DNA from: DATADW01 sp963733905
GTDB lineage: Bacteria > Actinomycetota > Acidimicrobiia > Spongiisociales > DATADW01
Direction of reading: 5' to 3'
Assembly (NCBI GenBank): GCA_963733905.1
Contig: CAVTEU010000008.1
Coordinates: 248,001 to 312,000 of the forward strand
DNA: 64,000 nt
Shown here piece by piece: positions 37,123 to 48,339 of this stretch. Numbering within the stretch: the first letter of the stretch is position 1; every line of letters starts with the position of its first letter. The translations under genes and the position numbers were made by a program. Under the pieces are notes generated by a model. The model made no database searches. It was not told the DNA's origin and worked only from the letters and a program-made list of their open reading frames with translations.

Positions 37123-38313
37123 GTGAAAGACACCCCAACCCCCCCAGCCGACCCGCGGGATTTCCTCCGCATCGACGGGCTGCTCGATGACGAGGAGCGG
37201 TTGCTGCGCGACACGGTGCGGCGCTTCGTGGCGGACCGGATCCTCCCCGACGTCGGCCGCTGGTACGAGGAGGGGACCTTCCCCCGCGATCTGGCCAAGG
37301 AGATGGGCGCCCTCGGTCTCCTCGGGATGCACCTCGAGGGCTACGGGTGCGCCGGAACCAGCGCCACCGCATACGGACTGGCGTGCATCGAGCTCGAGGC
37401 GGGCGACACGGGCACCCGGAGCTTCGTGTCGGTGCAGGGGTCGCTGGCCATGTTCCCCATCTGGCGGTTCGGATCCGAGGAGCAGAAGCAGGAGTGGCTT
37501 CCCCGGATGGCCGCAGGCGAGGTGGTCGGCTGCTTCGGGCTCACCGAGCCCGACTCCGGGTCCGACCCCGGGTCGATGCGGACCAGCGCCCGGCGGCACA
37601 ACGGCGACTGGGTGCTCAACGGCACCAAGATGTGGATCACAAACGGTGGCATCGCCGACGTTGCGATCGTCTGGGCCCGCACCGACGAGGGGATCCGCGG
37701 CTTCATCGTCCCCACCGACACACCCGGGTTCTCCACCAACGACATCCACGCCAAGATGAGCCTGCGCGCCTCGGTGACCTCGGAACTGGTGATGGAGGAC
37801 GTCCGGCTCCCCGAGCACGCCATGCTGCCTGGGGTCGCCTCGATCCGCGGACCGCTCTCCTGTCTGAGCGAGGCCCGATTCGGCATCCTGTTCGGGGTGA
37901 TGGGGTCGGCGCGCTCCTGTTACGAGGCGGCGCTCGACTACGCCTTGTCGCGCCAACAGTTCGACGTACCCATCGCCTCGTTCCAGCTCATCCAACAGAA
38001 GCTGGTCGAGATGATGGTGGCGGTGCAGCGGGGGACGCTGCTCGCCATCCACCTGGGCCGGCTCAAGGACCAGGGGATGCTGGCGCCCGAGCAGGTCAGC
38101 TTTGGCAAGTTCGACAACGTCCGCACCGCCCTCGAGGTCGCCAGGACGGCGCGGGGCGTCCTCGGCGCCAACGGGATCACCCTCGAGTACCCAGTGATCC
38201 GTCACATGACCAATCTCGAGTCGGTCTACACCTACGAGGGGACCAACGAGATTCACACCCTCATCCTGGGACAGGCGCTCACCGGGATACCCGCCTTCCG
38301 CGCCTCCGGCTGA
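37123..38313 (+). CDS. Acyl-CoA dehydrogenase, glutaryl-CoA dehydrogenase type
   Basis: This is an intact 396-residue flavoenzyme. Its FAD and substrate blocks are CFGLTEPDSGSDPGSMRT, GTKMWITNGGIADVAIVW, and RFGILFGVMGSARSCYEAAL. The catalytic Glu is in YEGTNEIHTLILGQALTG, in the position and context used by glutaryl-CoA dehydrogenases. It oxidises and may decarboxylate glutaryl-CoA (lysine or aromatic breakdown), passing electrons to ETF. The GTG at 37123 follows AG-rich TCCCAG; an upstream open frame is rejected because it overlaps the repeat and the divergent gene. Confidence 0.9.
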   Translation: MKDTPTPPADPRDFLRIDGLLDDEERLLRDTVRRFVADRILPDVGRWYEEGTFPRDLAKEMGALGLLGMHLEGYGCAGTSATAYGLACIELEAGDTGTRSFVSVQGSLAMFPIWRFGSEEQKQEWLPRMAAGEVVGCFGLTEPDSGSDPGSMRTSARRHNGDWVLNGTKMWITNGGIADVAIVWARTDEGIRGFIVPTDTPGFSTNDIHAKMSLRASVTSELVMEDVRLPEHAMLPGVASIRGPLSCLSEARFGILFGVMGSARSCYEAALDYALSRQQFDVPIASFQLIQQKLVEMMVAVQRGTLLAIHLGRLKDQGMLAPEQVSFGKFDNVRTALEVARTARGVLGANGITLEYPVIRHMTNLESVYTYEGTNEIHTLILGQALTGIPAFRASG

Positions 38314-38352
38314 CGACCCCCCGACCGCCAGCCGGTGGGTAACGTCGCCGCG

Positions 38353-41300
38353 GTGGACCACGGCGGGGACCCTACGACGGAGGAGCCGGCTCGGGGACCT
38401 CGACCTGATCGACCGGGCCATCGCCGCCCTCGAGGCGCAGAGGCCCGCCTGGGGTGACGGCGTCGTGGATACTGCGGTTCGGCCACTGTTGGAGCGTCGC
38501 GCTGCCCTGACGGCGCAGGAGGGCGGGCGACGAGCACAGGCGACGGTGCTTGTTCGCCGACCTCGTCGACTCGACGGTCCTGGCGCGCACCCTTGACCCC
38601 GAGGACATGCGCCTACTCCTCGATGCCTGTTTCACCGCTTGGCGCACCGAGATCGAGGGCCGGGGTGGGGTGGTCGAGAAGTTCGTCGGAGACGCAGTAA
38701 TGGCCGTTTTCGGTCTGCACCGTGCCCAGGAGGACGACCCGCACCAGGCGATTCGAGCCGCATTGTCGCTCGGGTCGCATCTCGAGCGAGCTTGGAGCGG
38801 ATCTTGCCAGGCAACACGGGATCAACCTCTCTGCCCGCGTCGGGATCGACACCGGTGAAGTCGTCGTGGCCAGGGTCGACCGCCGGCCGGGACAGGACGA
38901 GGTGGTGGTGGGCGAAACGGTCAACCGCGCCAGCAGGCTGCAGGCGGCGGCGCCACCAGGGTGGGGTTGTCATCTCCGCCGATACGCACCGATTGGTGCG
39001 CGGCGCCTTCGGCTTTCGACCCACCGGGCCCCTCCGTCTCAAGGGATTCACCAACCCGGTGGATGGATACCTCGTGCTGTCCGAGACGGCCGGCCGGCTT
39101 CGAACTCGACGAAGGGCGCGGTATCGAGGGGATCGAGACGAGGACGATCGGGCGTGACCTCGAGCTGGAACGGCTCCACGATCAATTCGAAGACGCCAAC
39201 GATGAGCGGGAATGGCGGTTGGTCACCATCGTCGGTGACCCCGGTGTGGGGAAGTCTCGGCTGCTGGCCGAGTTCGATCGATGGTTGGCGGAGAAGCCGG
39301 GTGCCGTGTGGTGGTTCAGGGGTCGGGCCTCACCCGCCGAGCAGAACGTCCCTCACGGACTGCTTCGCCAGCTCATGTGGACCAGGCTCCGCATCCTCGA
39401 GTCAGACACTCCCGATGCGGTGATGAGGGCCTGGGAGGAAGGGATGGCAAGCCGTTTTCGGGCCGGGTCATGACGCCAGGGAACGGGCGAACCTGATCAG
39501 TCGCTGGCTCGGATATCGACGACGGGACTGAGCAGGACCTGAGCGGCGATCCCGAGGCGAGGGCACGAACGCGCCTCGACCCAGCTTGCCGAGTACTTCG
39601 CTCGACTCGCCGCCCTGTCGCCAGTCGTAGTCCTACTCGAGGACCTGCACTGGGCGGACGAGGCCTCACTGGCTTGGTTCGATGCCGCTGTGTCCGGGGG
39701 ATCGGCGCGGACCGGTGCTGGTGCTCGCCACTGCGCGACCCGTCCTGCTCGAGCGTCTGCCCAGCTGGGGAGAGGGCGAGAAGCACCACATCCGGATGAC
39801 GCTCGAGCCTTTGTCACGCCGTCACACCCGCGCCCTGCTCGCCGAGGTGCTGCAACGGGTCGAGGCCATTCCCGACGCACTGCGCGACCTGGTGGTGGAT
39901 GCCTCCGAGGGCAACCCGTTCTACCTCGAAGAGCTCGTGTCGTGGCTGCTCGACACCGGTGTCATCGTCAGAGAGGGTGACCGCTGGGAGGTCCGCGAGC
40001 AGCTCATGGGCCGCGTCGAGGTCCCGTCAACCTTGCGTGCCGTTCTTCAGGCTCGTCTCGATGCCCTGACAGATGACGAACGCTGTCGTCCTGGAGAGAG
40101 CATCGGTGATCGGTCGTGTGTTCTGGGAAGCTGCTGTCGAAGCGATCGGCCAGCAGAGCCTGGAGACGGCCGGTGTCGGCGAGGTTCTCAACCGGCTCCG
40201 CCATCGGGGTCTGGTCCACCGTCGCCGACAGTCGAGTTTCGCCGGAACCGGGGAGTTCGTCTTCAAACACGCCTTGTTGCGTGATGTGACCTACGACAGC
40301 CTGCTCAAGACGCACCGCTCGGACTATCACCGACGAGCGGCCAAATGGATGGAGGACGTAGCCGAGAGCACGCGGCGTGGCGACCAGTACGCCGGGCTCA
40401 TCGCCCGTCACCATGAGTTGGCGGGCAGCGACGCTCCGGCTGCCAGTTGGTACCGGCGGGCCGGTGCGCACGCCGCATCGGTGTTTGCCCTGGCCGAAGC
40501 GACCAGGTTGGCAACAAATGGGCTCGAGCTGGTAACGGACGAGCGATCCGGCTCTCCGATTCGACCTCTTGGCGGTCCGTCAGCAGGTTCTCGACCGGGT
40601 GGGAGACCGCCGGCAGCAGGATGCCGACCTCGCTGCCATGGAGCTTCTCCTCCCCCAAGTCGATCCGGCGAGACACCTGGAACTGCTGATAGCCGAGGCG
40701 AACCGCGCCTATCGGGTCAGTGACTATGCGAGCCAGGAGTCATTGGCCCGGCACGCTGTCGATACCGCTCAGCGCCATGGTCTGGCGTCGGCCGAGGCGC
40801 AGCTCGCTTCTTGGCAAGGCCTTGGTGTGGGCGGGTGATTACCCCGCCGCCCACCGTGTCTTGGAGCAGGCGCTCGAGACGGCTCACCAGGAGGGTGACA
40901 CCCGGGCCATTGCCGAGGGGCACCGCACCGTGGCGCACATGTCGAACAATCAGGGAGAGTTCGCTGCCGCCATCGAGCACCTCGAAGCGGCTCTCGCCAC
41001 ATACCGGCAGATGGACGATCGTGACGGTGAGGCCCGCACCCTGGGCACCCTCGGCACGGTGTTCTACAAGCTCGGCCGGTACAACGAGGCGCGTTCGTAC
41101 CACGAAAGTGCCCTTTCCTTCTTCACCGAGTCGGGACACCAGCTCAACCGGGCGGTCACCCTCGGAAACATCGCTGAGATCGAGTTCATACAGGGCGACC
41201 TCGGAGCAGCCCGAAGGATCGCCAGCGAGGGCCTCGAGCTGTGCGACCGGCTCGGGGACCGAGAGGGCATGGGGCTGTTCCACAGCACGCTGGGCTCGGT

Positions 41301-41992
41301 GTATCGACGCGTGGCCATGTTGGATGAGGCGAAGAGCGAGCTGGAGGCGGCGCTGGCCATCGCAGACGAGGTGGGTCTTCATTGGCTGGCTGCCAGCACG
41401 CTGGTCGATCTGGCTCTGGTCCACCTGAGCGAGGGACCCGCCGACCTGGCTGCGAGCCAGGCAGCGGATGCGATACGCCGTGCGCTCCAAGCCGACTCGC
41501 CGATCCACACCGGCCATGCCCGGCTCGCCCTGGGACGAGCGCTTGGCGTCCTCGGGGAATTCGACCGCGCACAGGATGAGCTCAGTGAAGCCGCCGCCAT
41601 CGGAGCGCAACTCGATCTCGGTTATCTGGTCGCCGAGGCAACCTCAGGACTCGCCACGGTGGCCGCTGATCGTGGCGAGGATGAGCGCGCTGCCCAACTG
41701 GTCGAACAACTCCTCACCGGACTCGACCCTTCAGATCTCGAGGGCTGTCTCGACCCGGCCGAGGTGTACCTGGCGTGTTTCCGGATACTGGCCGGGCGGG
41801 GGGACGCGCGGGTTGCGGCCGTGATCGACGCCGCGGTCGAGTACATCGAAACCGTCACCTCGAGAATGGGTGCCGGGGACGAGGACCTCGCCAGTGCCTT
41901 CCTCCGCCGCTCCAGCCACGGCCGCGCTCGAGGCGGCCCGTCTTGGACTGAGAAGCGGGCCGGCCGACGAGACCCCGATCCCGGGTGGGTAA
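38353..41992 (+). CDS. Class III cyclase-ATPase-TPR regulator, copy A, many frame breaks
   Basis: Read across about ten frame changes, the protein (about 1,210 residues) has three parts. The first is a class III nucleotidyl cyclase domain (VLFADLVDSTVLARTLD, GGVVEKFVGDAVMAVFG, VVGETVNRASRLQ) with both metal Asp and the transition-state Asn/Arg. The second is a STAND-type ATPase (VTIVGDPGVGKSRLLAEFDR, GNPFYLEELVSWLL). The third is a C-terminal TPR array (from about 40830). It may make cAMP and sense a ligand through the TPRs. It starts at GTG 38353. The TAA stop at 41990-41992 lies in the sequence repeated before each copy. It is a tandem paralogue of the next gene. Confidence 0.82.
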
Positions 41993-42001
41993 CGTCGCGG
42001 C

Positions 42002-45000
42002 GTGAGCCGAGGACCCGAGGGGGGGGCGGCTGCCGGTCTCGATGATCTGACTGCGATCGACGACGCCATCGCCGCCCTTGAAGCACAACGTGGGGCGCTG
42101 GGCGAGGTGGTGGTCGAGACCGCCATCGCGCCGCTGAGGGCCCGCCGTGCCGCCATTTTGGCTGGGATGGCGGGTGGTCAACGCAAACAGGTGACTGTGC
42201 TCTTCGCCGACCTCGTCGACTTCACCGCCATGTCGCGTCGACTCGACGCCGAGGACGTCCGTTCGGTGGTCAACTCCTATTTCTCCCGCTGGAGGCAGGT
42301 GATCGAGCAGAACGGCGGGGTGGTCGAGAAGTTCATCGGGGACGCGGTCATGGCCGTCTTTGGCCTCCACCAGGCGCTCGAGGACGACCCGCACCGCGCC
42401 ATCAGGGCAGCGCTGGCGATGAAGACCGCACTGGGCGAGTTGAACGCCGATCTCGAGACCGAGTACGGGATCACGCTGCAGATGAGGGTCGGGATCGACA
42501 CCGGCGAGGTCGTGGTGAGCATGGACCGGCCCGATCAGGAGGTGAGCGTCGTCGGGGAGACGGTGAACCTCGCCAGCCGGCTCCAGGCTGAGGCTCCCGA
42601 GGACGGGGTGCTCATCTCCGGCGACACCTACCGGCATGTACGCGGCGGCTTCTCCTTCCGCCCACTCGGGGCGCTCTCGCTCAAGGGTGTCGACCGCCCG
42701 GTCTACGGCCACGTGGTCATCAGAGAGCGGCCGCGTCGGTTCGAGCTCGATGAAGGCAGGGGCGTCGAGGGGGTGGAGACAAAGACCATCGGGCGGGACC
42801 CCGAGCTCCTCAAGCTCCAACAGACCTTCGAGGACGTCGTGGACGAGGGGGGTCCTCGGGTCGTCACCATCGTGGGGGATGCCGGGGTGGGCAAGTCGCG
42901 CCTGTTCCGCGAGTTCGATCGTTGGCTGGCCGAGATCCCCGATCCTGTTTGGTGGTTCCGCGGCAGAGCCTCGCCGCCGACGCAGAACCTCCCCCATGCG
43001 CTGCTTCGCGAGATGATGGCCGCCCGGCTCGACATCCAGGAGAGCGACGATCCAGACGCGGTCCGAGCCAAGTGGGAAGACGGAATGGCGGGCACCGTTC
43101 GGCGGAGGATCCGAGGCCCGCTCTCACATCGTCGCCCACTGGCTCGGTTTCGACGTGGGTGATAGCCCTCATCTCCGCGGTGTCCGTCACGACCCTCAGG
43201 GGTTGCACGACCGTGCCCGCACCTACCTCACCGAATACTTCGCCCACCTCGCCGGCGAATCGCCCGTCGTCGTGCTGCTCGAGGATCTCCATTGGGCGGA
43301 CGAAGGCTCGCTCCGCTGGTTCGAGGAGGTTGGCGTTCGCCTCGAGAGGCGCGCCGTGCTGGTGGTGGCAACGACCCGGCCGTCGTTGTTCGAGCGCTAT
43401 GCCGGTTGGGGCGAGTCCGGTGAGTTCCACGATCGGATCCCACTCGACTCGCTCTCCCGCCGCCAGAGCCGCCAACTGTTGGGCGAGATCCTCCAGAAGG
43501 CGGACCACGTCCCCGAGGCGCTGATCGAGCTCGTGGTGGATGCGACCGACGGCAACCCCTTCTATATCGAGGAACTGGTCAAGTGGATGCTCGAGGCCGG
43601 TGTCATCGAGAAGGACGACGACCGGTGGACGGTGCACGAGCAGAAGATCGATCGCACCCGGGTTCCCGCCACCCTGCGCGGTGTCCTCCAGGCCAGGCTC
43701 GACACCCTTGAGCCGGACGAGCGGCAGGCGCTTCAGCAGGCCGCGGTGATCGGCAGGGTCTTCTGGGACGAGGCGGTCGAGACCCTCGCCGGCGGCACCG
43801 GGGACGAGCCGGGTGCCGGTGGGAACGTCGCTCGATCGGCTCCGTTCACGCGAGGTGGTCTACGAGCGTCGGCAATCGACCTTCGACGACACCAGGGAAT
43901 TCCTCTTCAAGCACGCCCTGCTGCGCGACGTGACCTATGACAGCGTGCTCAAGGGTCGTCGTCTCGGCTACCACGGACAGGCGGCCAAATGGCTGGAACA
44001 GGTGGCGGAGCGAAACCGCCGCACCGACCAGTACGCCGGGCTCATCGCCGGGCACCACGACCTCGCCGCCAATGCCGATGCTGCTGGGCGGTGGTACCTC
44101 CGTGCGGGGCGTCAGGCGGCATCGGTCCACGCCCTCACCGAAGCAACCAGGCTGTTGGGGCGGGGCATCGAGATCCTGCCCGACGACGAATGGGAACTTC
44201 GCTTCGACCTACTAATGGCCAGGGAGACCGTGCTCGATCGGATGGGGGACCGCGAAGCACAGCAGGGGGATCTGACCGCCATGGATGCGCTCCTCCCGCA
44301 GCTCGACCCGCTCCGCAGGACGCATCTCCTCATCTGCAAGGCAACCTGGTCGTTCAACCACAGCGACTACGCAACCCAGGTCGTATTCGCCGAGGAGGCA
44401 GTCGAGGTCGCCGCAGAGCACGGTCTCACCGAGGCGGAGGCGGAAGCCCGTCTGGCGTGGGGGAAGGGTCTCGCCTGGTCGGGCCAGCACGTCGCCGCCC
44501 GCGAGGTGCTCGACAAAGCGCTGGCCGTCGCCCGCCAGGTCGGGCGCCCCCGGCTCATAGGCGAGACCCTCCGCTACATGTCGATCGTCGCCAACAACCA
44601 GAGCGACTTCGCCCGATCGATGGACCTGCTGGGACAGGCCCTCGAGGTGAACCGGGCCAACAACGACACCGAAGGCGAGAGCATGGTGCTCGTCCAGATG
44701 GCGACCGTGCTCTACAACCAGGGCCACTACGCCCAGGCGCGGGTCCAGTTGGAACGGGCCCTCCCCATCTACATCGAGTCTGGTCACCGCTACCGCCAAG
44801 CCGTCGCCATGAGCAACATCGCTGGGATAGCGGTCATCCAGGGCGACCTCGGAGTTGCCAGGAAGCTCGTCACCGAGGGTCTCGAGATCACCCGGCTGCT
44901 TGGAGACAAGGAAGGGGTCGCCACCGCACTCACCATCCGCGGCGACATCCTCCGGCGTGCCGGCATGTACGAGTCGGCAAGGGCCGAGTTGGAGGAGTCG

Positions 45001-45606
45001 GTACGTGTCTCGGACGAGATCGGCTTCGACTATGTCTCCAGCGACGCCCTGCTGAGCCTGGCCCTGATCGCAGAGGCAGAGGGGAAGCCTTCCGAGGCAG
45101 CCGCTTTCACCGTCGAGGCAGCTCAACGCGGGGAGAAGGCCGACTCACCGCTCGCAGTCGCCCGCGCCCGGCTGGGTGAGGGGTTGGTGCTGCTCGGACA
45201 TGGCGATCGTCGACAGGGCAGAGGAGGCGCTCACCGAAGCGCGGCAGCAGGGGAACGAGATGTCGATCGGGTACATGGTCACCGAGGCAGACGCCGCCCT
45301 CGCCGAGATCGCCCTGATCCGCGGTGACCCGGACAGGGCAGCGGAGATCGTCTCCGGCGACTCGAGATTGAACGGGTCCACCTCGAGGGGACACTCGACC
45401 CCGCCAGGGTCTACTTCGCCTGCATCAAGGTCCTCGACCGGTTCGGTCCGGCTGCGGCGGCCGCGGTGCGTGCGAGCGCCTCCGCCTACCTGGATGCAGT
45501 CTCCTCGAGCATCGCTGACGAGGACTCCGACCTGCGCGACGGATTTCTCGGGACCCGCTCCAACACGACGCTGATCCGCGCCATCGAAGAGGGAGGCGAG
45601 GAGTGA
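42002..45606 (+). CDS. Class III cyclase-ATPase-TPR regulator, copy B
   Basis: This gene has the same plan as copy A, with fewer breaks (near 43110, 43815, 45195 and 45350). The cyclase domain is intact: VTVLFADLVDFTAMSRRLDA, FIGDAVMAVFGLHQALEDD, MRVGIDTGEVVVSMD and VVGETVNLASRLQAEA. The ATPase P-loop is VGDAGVGKSRLFREFDRW. The TPR part runs from about residue 720 to the end (GHYAQARVQLERALPIYIES and similar). The N-terminal helix repeats LTAIDDAIAALEAQRGAL, shared with copy A. It starts at GTG 42002, nine bases after the stop of copy A, so the two are co-transcribed. Its ligand is unknown. Confidence 0.9.
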
Positions 45607-45823
45607 ACCGCCCCGCCCTTCCTCCTCCCGCCAGGGGGGAACGCGCTCCTCGCTGCGCGCAGCAGCGGGTAGGGGGGCTGCCGAACTGCCCAACGGTGAT
45701 CGCAGTCCGCGCGCTCTCACACCGTAGGGAGTGCGACCTTCCACCGCTCTCACCGACGCCTCCTGCTCCGGGCAACGCAACTCGTCCGGGGGGCAGCTAA
45801 CCGGCAGCTAGCGTGACCGGGCT
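45607..45823. other. Intergenic region with a 12-base palindrome
   Basis: This region lies between cyclase copy B and the ABC transporter. It holds GCTGCGCGCAGC (45652-45663), a perfect palindrome flanked by G-runs (GGGGGGAACGCG and GGGTAGGGGGGCTG) that could form a terminator-like hairpin. No open frame of interest and no clear promoter was found. Confidence 0.4.
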
Positions 45824-46751
45824 ATGCCACCACTGGTCGAAGCGCATGACCTGACCAAGCGGTTCGGGGACTTCACCGCCGTCGATGGTGTCGAGTTCAC
45901 CATCGAGGCCGGCGAGGCCTTCGGGTTCCTCGGCCCGAACGGCGCTGGAAAGACATCGACCATGCGGATGATCGGAGCAGTCTCGCCGGTGACCGAGGGG
46001 ACACTCCGGGTGTTCGGGGTCGATCCGGCGGTCGAGGGCGCCTCGATCAGGGCCCGCCTCGGTGTTGTGCCCCAGGAGGACACGCTCGATACCGAGTTCA
46101 CGCTCGAGGAGAACCTCTACATCTACGGCCGCTATTTCGACCTCCCCGGGAAGGTGATCCGTCGAGCGGATCGACGAGCTTGCTCTCCTTCGTCCAGCTC
46201 TCCGAGCGCCGCACCGACAAGGTGGAGCCGCTGTCCGGGGGGATGAAGCGACGGCTCACCATCGCCCGCTCGCTGATCAACCAGCCGGAGTTGGTGATCC
46301 TCGACGAGCCCACCACCGGTCTCGATCCGCAGGCTCGCCACCTGGTGTGGGACCGCCTCTACCGGCTGAAGCAGCAGGGTGCCACCCTCATCATCACCAC
46401 CCACTACATGGACGAGGCGGAGCAGCTTTGCGACCGGTCTGGTGGTGATGGACAAGGCGAAGATCGTGGCCGAGGGGTCACCCCGCAGCCTGATCGAGGA
46501 GTACTGCACCCGCGAGGTGGTCGAGCTCCGGTTCCCGTCCGACACCCAGGACCGGGTGCTCGAGTCGCTCGACGGGTCTGGCCAAGCGGATCGAGGCGCT
46601 CCCCGACCGGATCCTCCTCTACACCGACGACGGCGATGCATCGGTAGCCGAGGTCCACGAGCGCGGGCTTCACCCGACGGCGACGGTGACACGGCGCAGC
46701 ACGCTCGAAGACGTCTTCCTGCGGCTCACCGGGCACACGCTGGTGGATTGA
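45824..46751 (+). CDS. ABC transporter ATP-binding protein (NodI/DrrA type)
   Basis: The protein has Walker A FLGPNGAGKTSTMRMI, the Q-loop VVPQEDTLDTEFTLEENLYI, the signature LSGGMKRRLTIARSLI, Walker B ELVILDEPTTGLDPQ and the switch His (TTHYMDEAEQL). It powers the two membrane subunits that follow. Three frame breaks (near 46165, 46435 and 46575) split it; one can be mended by removing an extra T at about 46181. The TGA overlaps the ATG of the first permease by one base. ABC-2 exporters of this kind carry lipids, polysaccharides or drugs out of the cell. Confidence 0.9.
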
Positions 46752-47530
46752 TGGCCACCCCGGTCCCACTGAGGATTCTCGAGCGACACGCCCGCGTCTA
46801 CCGGCGCACCTGGCGCGGGAGCGTCTTCACCGCCTTCGTCAGCCCGATCCTCTACCTGCTCGCCATGGGCGTGGCATTGGGATCCGTCGTCGATGCGAGC
46901 GCCAGCGGCGGGGTCGAGGGTCTCCCCTATCTGGTCTTCCTCGCCCCCGGGCTGCTCGCCGCCTCCGCCATGCAGACCGGAGCGGGGGAGGGCTCGTACC
47001 CGGTGATGGCCGGGATCAAGTGGATCAAGAGCTACCAGGCGGCGCTGGCCACACCGGTATCGAGCGGCGACATCCTGCTTGGGACCCTGGGTTGGGCGGC
47101 CCTGAGGGTGGCGATGGTCTGCGTGGTGTTCGCCGCGGTGATGGCCGGCTTCGGTGCCGCCTCGCCGTTGGGTGCGCTGCTGTCAGTGGGGCCGGCGCTG
47201 CTCACCGGGGTGGCGATGGCAGCGCCGGTGATGGCGTTCACCGCCAGGCTGGAGAAGGAGACCGGGTTGGCCAACCTCTTCCGGTTCGTCGTGGTCCCGA
47301 TGTTCCTCTTCAGCGGCACCTTCTTCCCGGTGAGCCAACTCCCCGACTGGATCGAGTGGGTCGCCTGGATCACACCGCTGTGGCATGGGGTCGACCTCGC
47401 CCGGGCGGCGGCTCTCCCCGAGGTGACCACCACCTTCTCACCATGGGTGAGCACGCTCTTTCTTGTCGCACTGACAGTTGTGGGGACCGTGCTGGCGTTG
47501 AAGACGTTCCAGCGGAGGCTGGTCGCATGA
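46751..47530 (+). CDS. ABC-2 type permease, first subunit
   Basis: This intact 259-residue protein has six hydrophobic helices (SPILYLLAMGVALGSVV, YLVFLAPGLLAASAMQ and others). It carries the ABC-2 signature PVSQLPDWIEWVAWITPLWHGVDLAR near the C-terminus, given here in part. It belongs to the NodJ/ABC-2 group. The ATG at 46751 overlaps the ATPase stop, and its own stop overlaps the next permease start (ATGA), so the three are coupled. Confidence 0.9.
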   Translation: MATPVPLRILERHARVYRRTWRGSVFTAFVSPILYLLAMGVALGSVVDASASGGVEGLPYLVFLAPGLLAASAMQTGAGEGSYPVMAGIKWIKSYQAALATPVSSGDILLGTLGWAALRVAMVCVVFAAVMAGFGAASPLGALLSVGPALLTGVAMAAPVMAFTARLEKETGLANLFRFVVVPMFLFSGTFFPVSQLPDWIEWVAWITPLWHGVDLARAAALPEVTTTFSPWVSTLFLVALTVVGTVLALKTFQRRLVA

Positions 47531-48339
47531 CCACAACCACCACGCTCATCGCCCGGGTGGTGCCACCGAGCATCCTCGGTGCCCGCGGTGCCAGACACCT
47601 GCTCGAGCGCAACTTCCTCGTCTACCGCCGGATCTGGCTGCTCATCTTCTCCGGGTTCTTCGAACCGCTGTTCTATCTGTTCGCCATCGGCGTCGGGGTG
47701 GGGCAACTGGTGGGCGACGTCTCGGTGGGGAGCACGGTCGTCACCTACCAGCAGTTCGTGGCGCCCGCCCTGCTCGCCGCCTCCGCCATGAATGGTGCGG
47801 TGTACGAGTCGACGATGAACATCTTCTTCAAGCTGAAGTGGGAGAAGACCTACGACGCCATACTGGCCACCCCGCTCGGCCCGGGTGACATCGCCCTCGG
47901 GGAGATCGGGTGGTCGTTGCTCCGGGGCGCCATCTACGCAGCCGCATTCCTCGTCGTGATGGCGGTGTTCGGGCTGGCCACGTCATGGTGGGCGGTATTG
48001 GCGCTGCCGGCGGCGCTCCTCATCGGCTTCGCCTTCGCCGCCGCCGGGATGGCCGCCACCACCTTCATGCGCAGCTGGCAGGACTTCGACCTGGTTGCGC
48101 TGGTCACCCTGCCCCTCTTCCTCTTCTCCGCCACCTTCTACCCGCTCGACGTCTATCCGCCGATAATCCAGACATTGACCCAGCTCTCGCCGCTGTATCA
48201 CGGTGTCGAGTTGATCCGGGCCCTCACCCTCGGGATCTTCGACTGGTCGATCGCCGTCCACGTACTGGTGCTGTTGGTGATGGGTCTGGTGGGGCTATCC
48301 ATCGCCGCACGGCGGGTGGAGAAGCTGCTGCTCTCCTGA
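47527..48339 (+). CDS. ABC-2 type permease, second subunit
   Basis: The 270-residue protein is related to the preceding permease: RRIWLLIFSGFFEPLFYLFA, APALLAASAMNGAVYEST, and FYPLDVYPPIIQTLTQLSPL. It would form a heterodimer with it. Six helices are predicted. The frame is intact. Its end lies close to or overlaps the 3' end of the convergent DNA ligase gene. Confidence 0.9.
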   Translation: MTTTTTLIARVVPPSILGARGARHLLERNFLVYRRIWLLIFSGFFEPLFYLFAIGVGVGQLVGDVSVGSTVVTYQQFVAPALLAASAMNGAVYESTMNIFFKLKWEKTYDAILATPLGPGDIALGEIGWSLLRGAIYAAAFLVVMAVFGLATSWWAVLALPAALLIGFAFAAAGMAATTFMRSWQDFDLVALVTLPLFLFSATFYPLDVYPPIIQTLTQLSPLYHGVELIRALTLGIFDWSIAVHVLVLLVMGLVGLSIAARRVEKLLLS

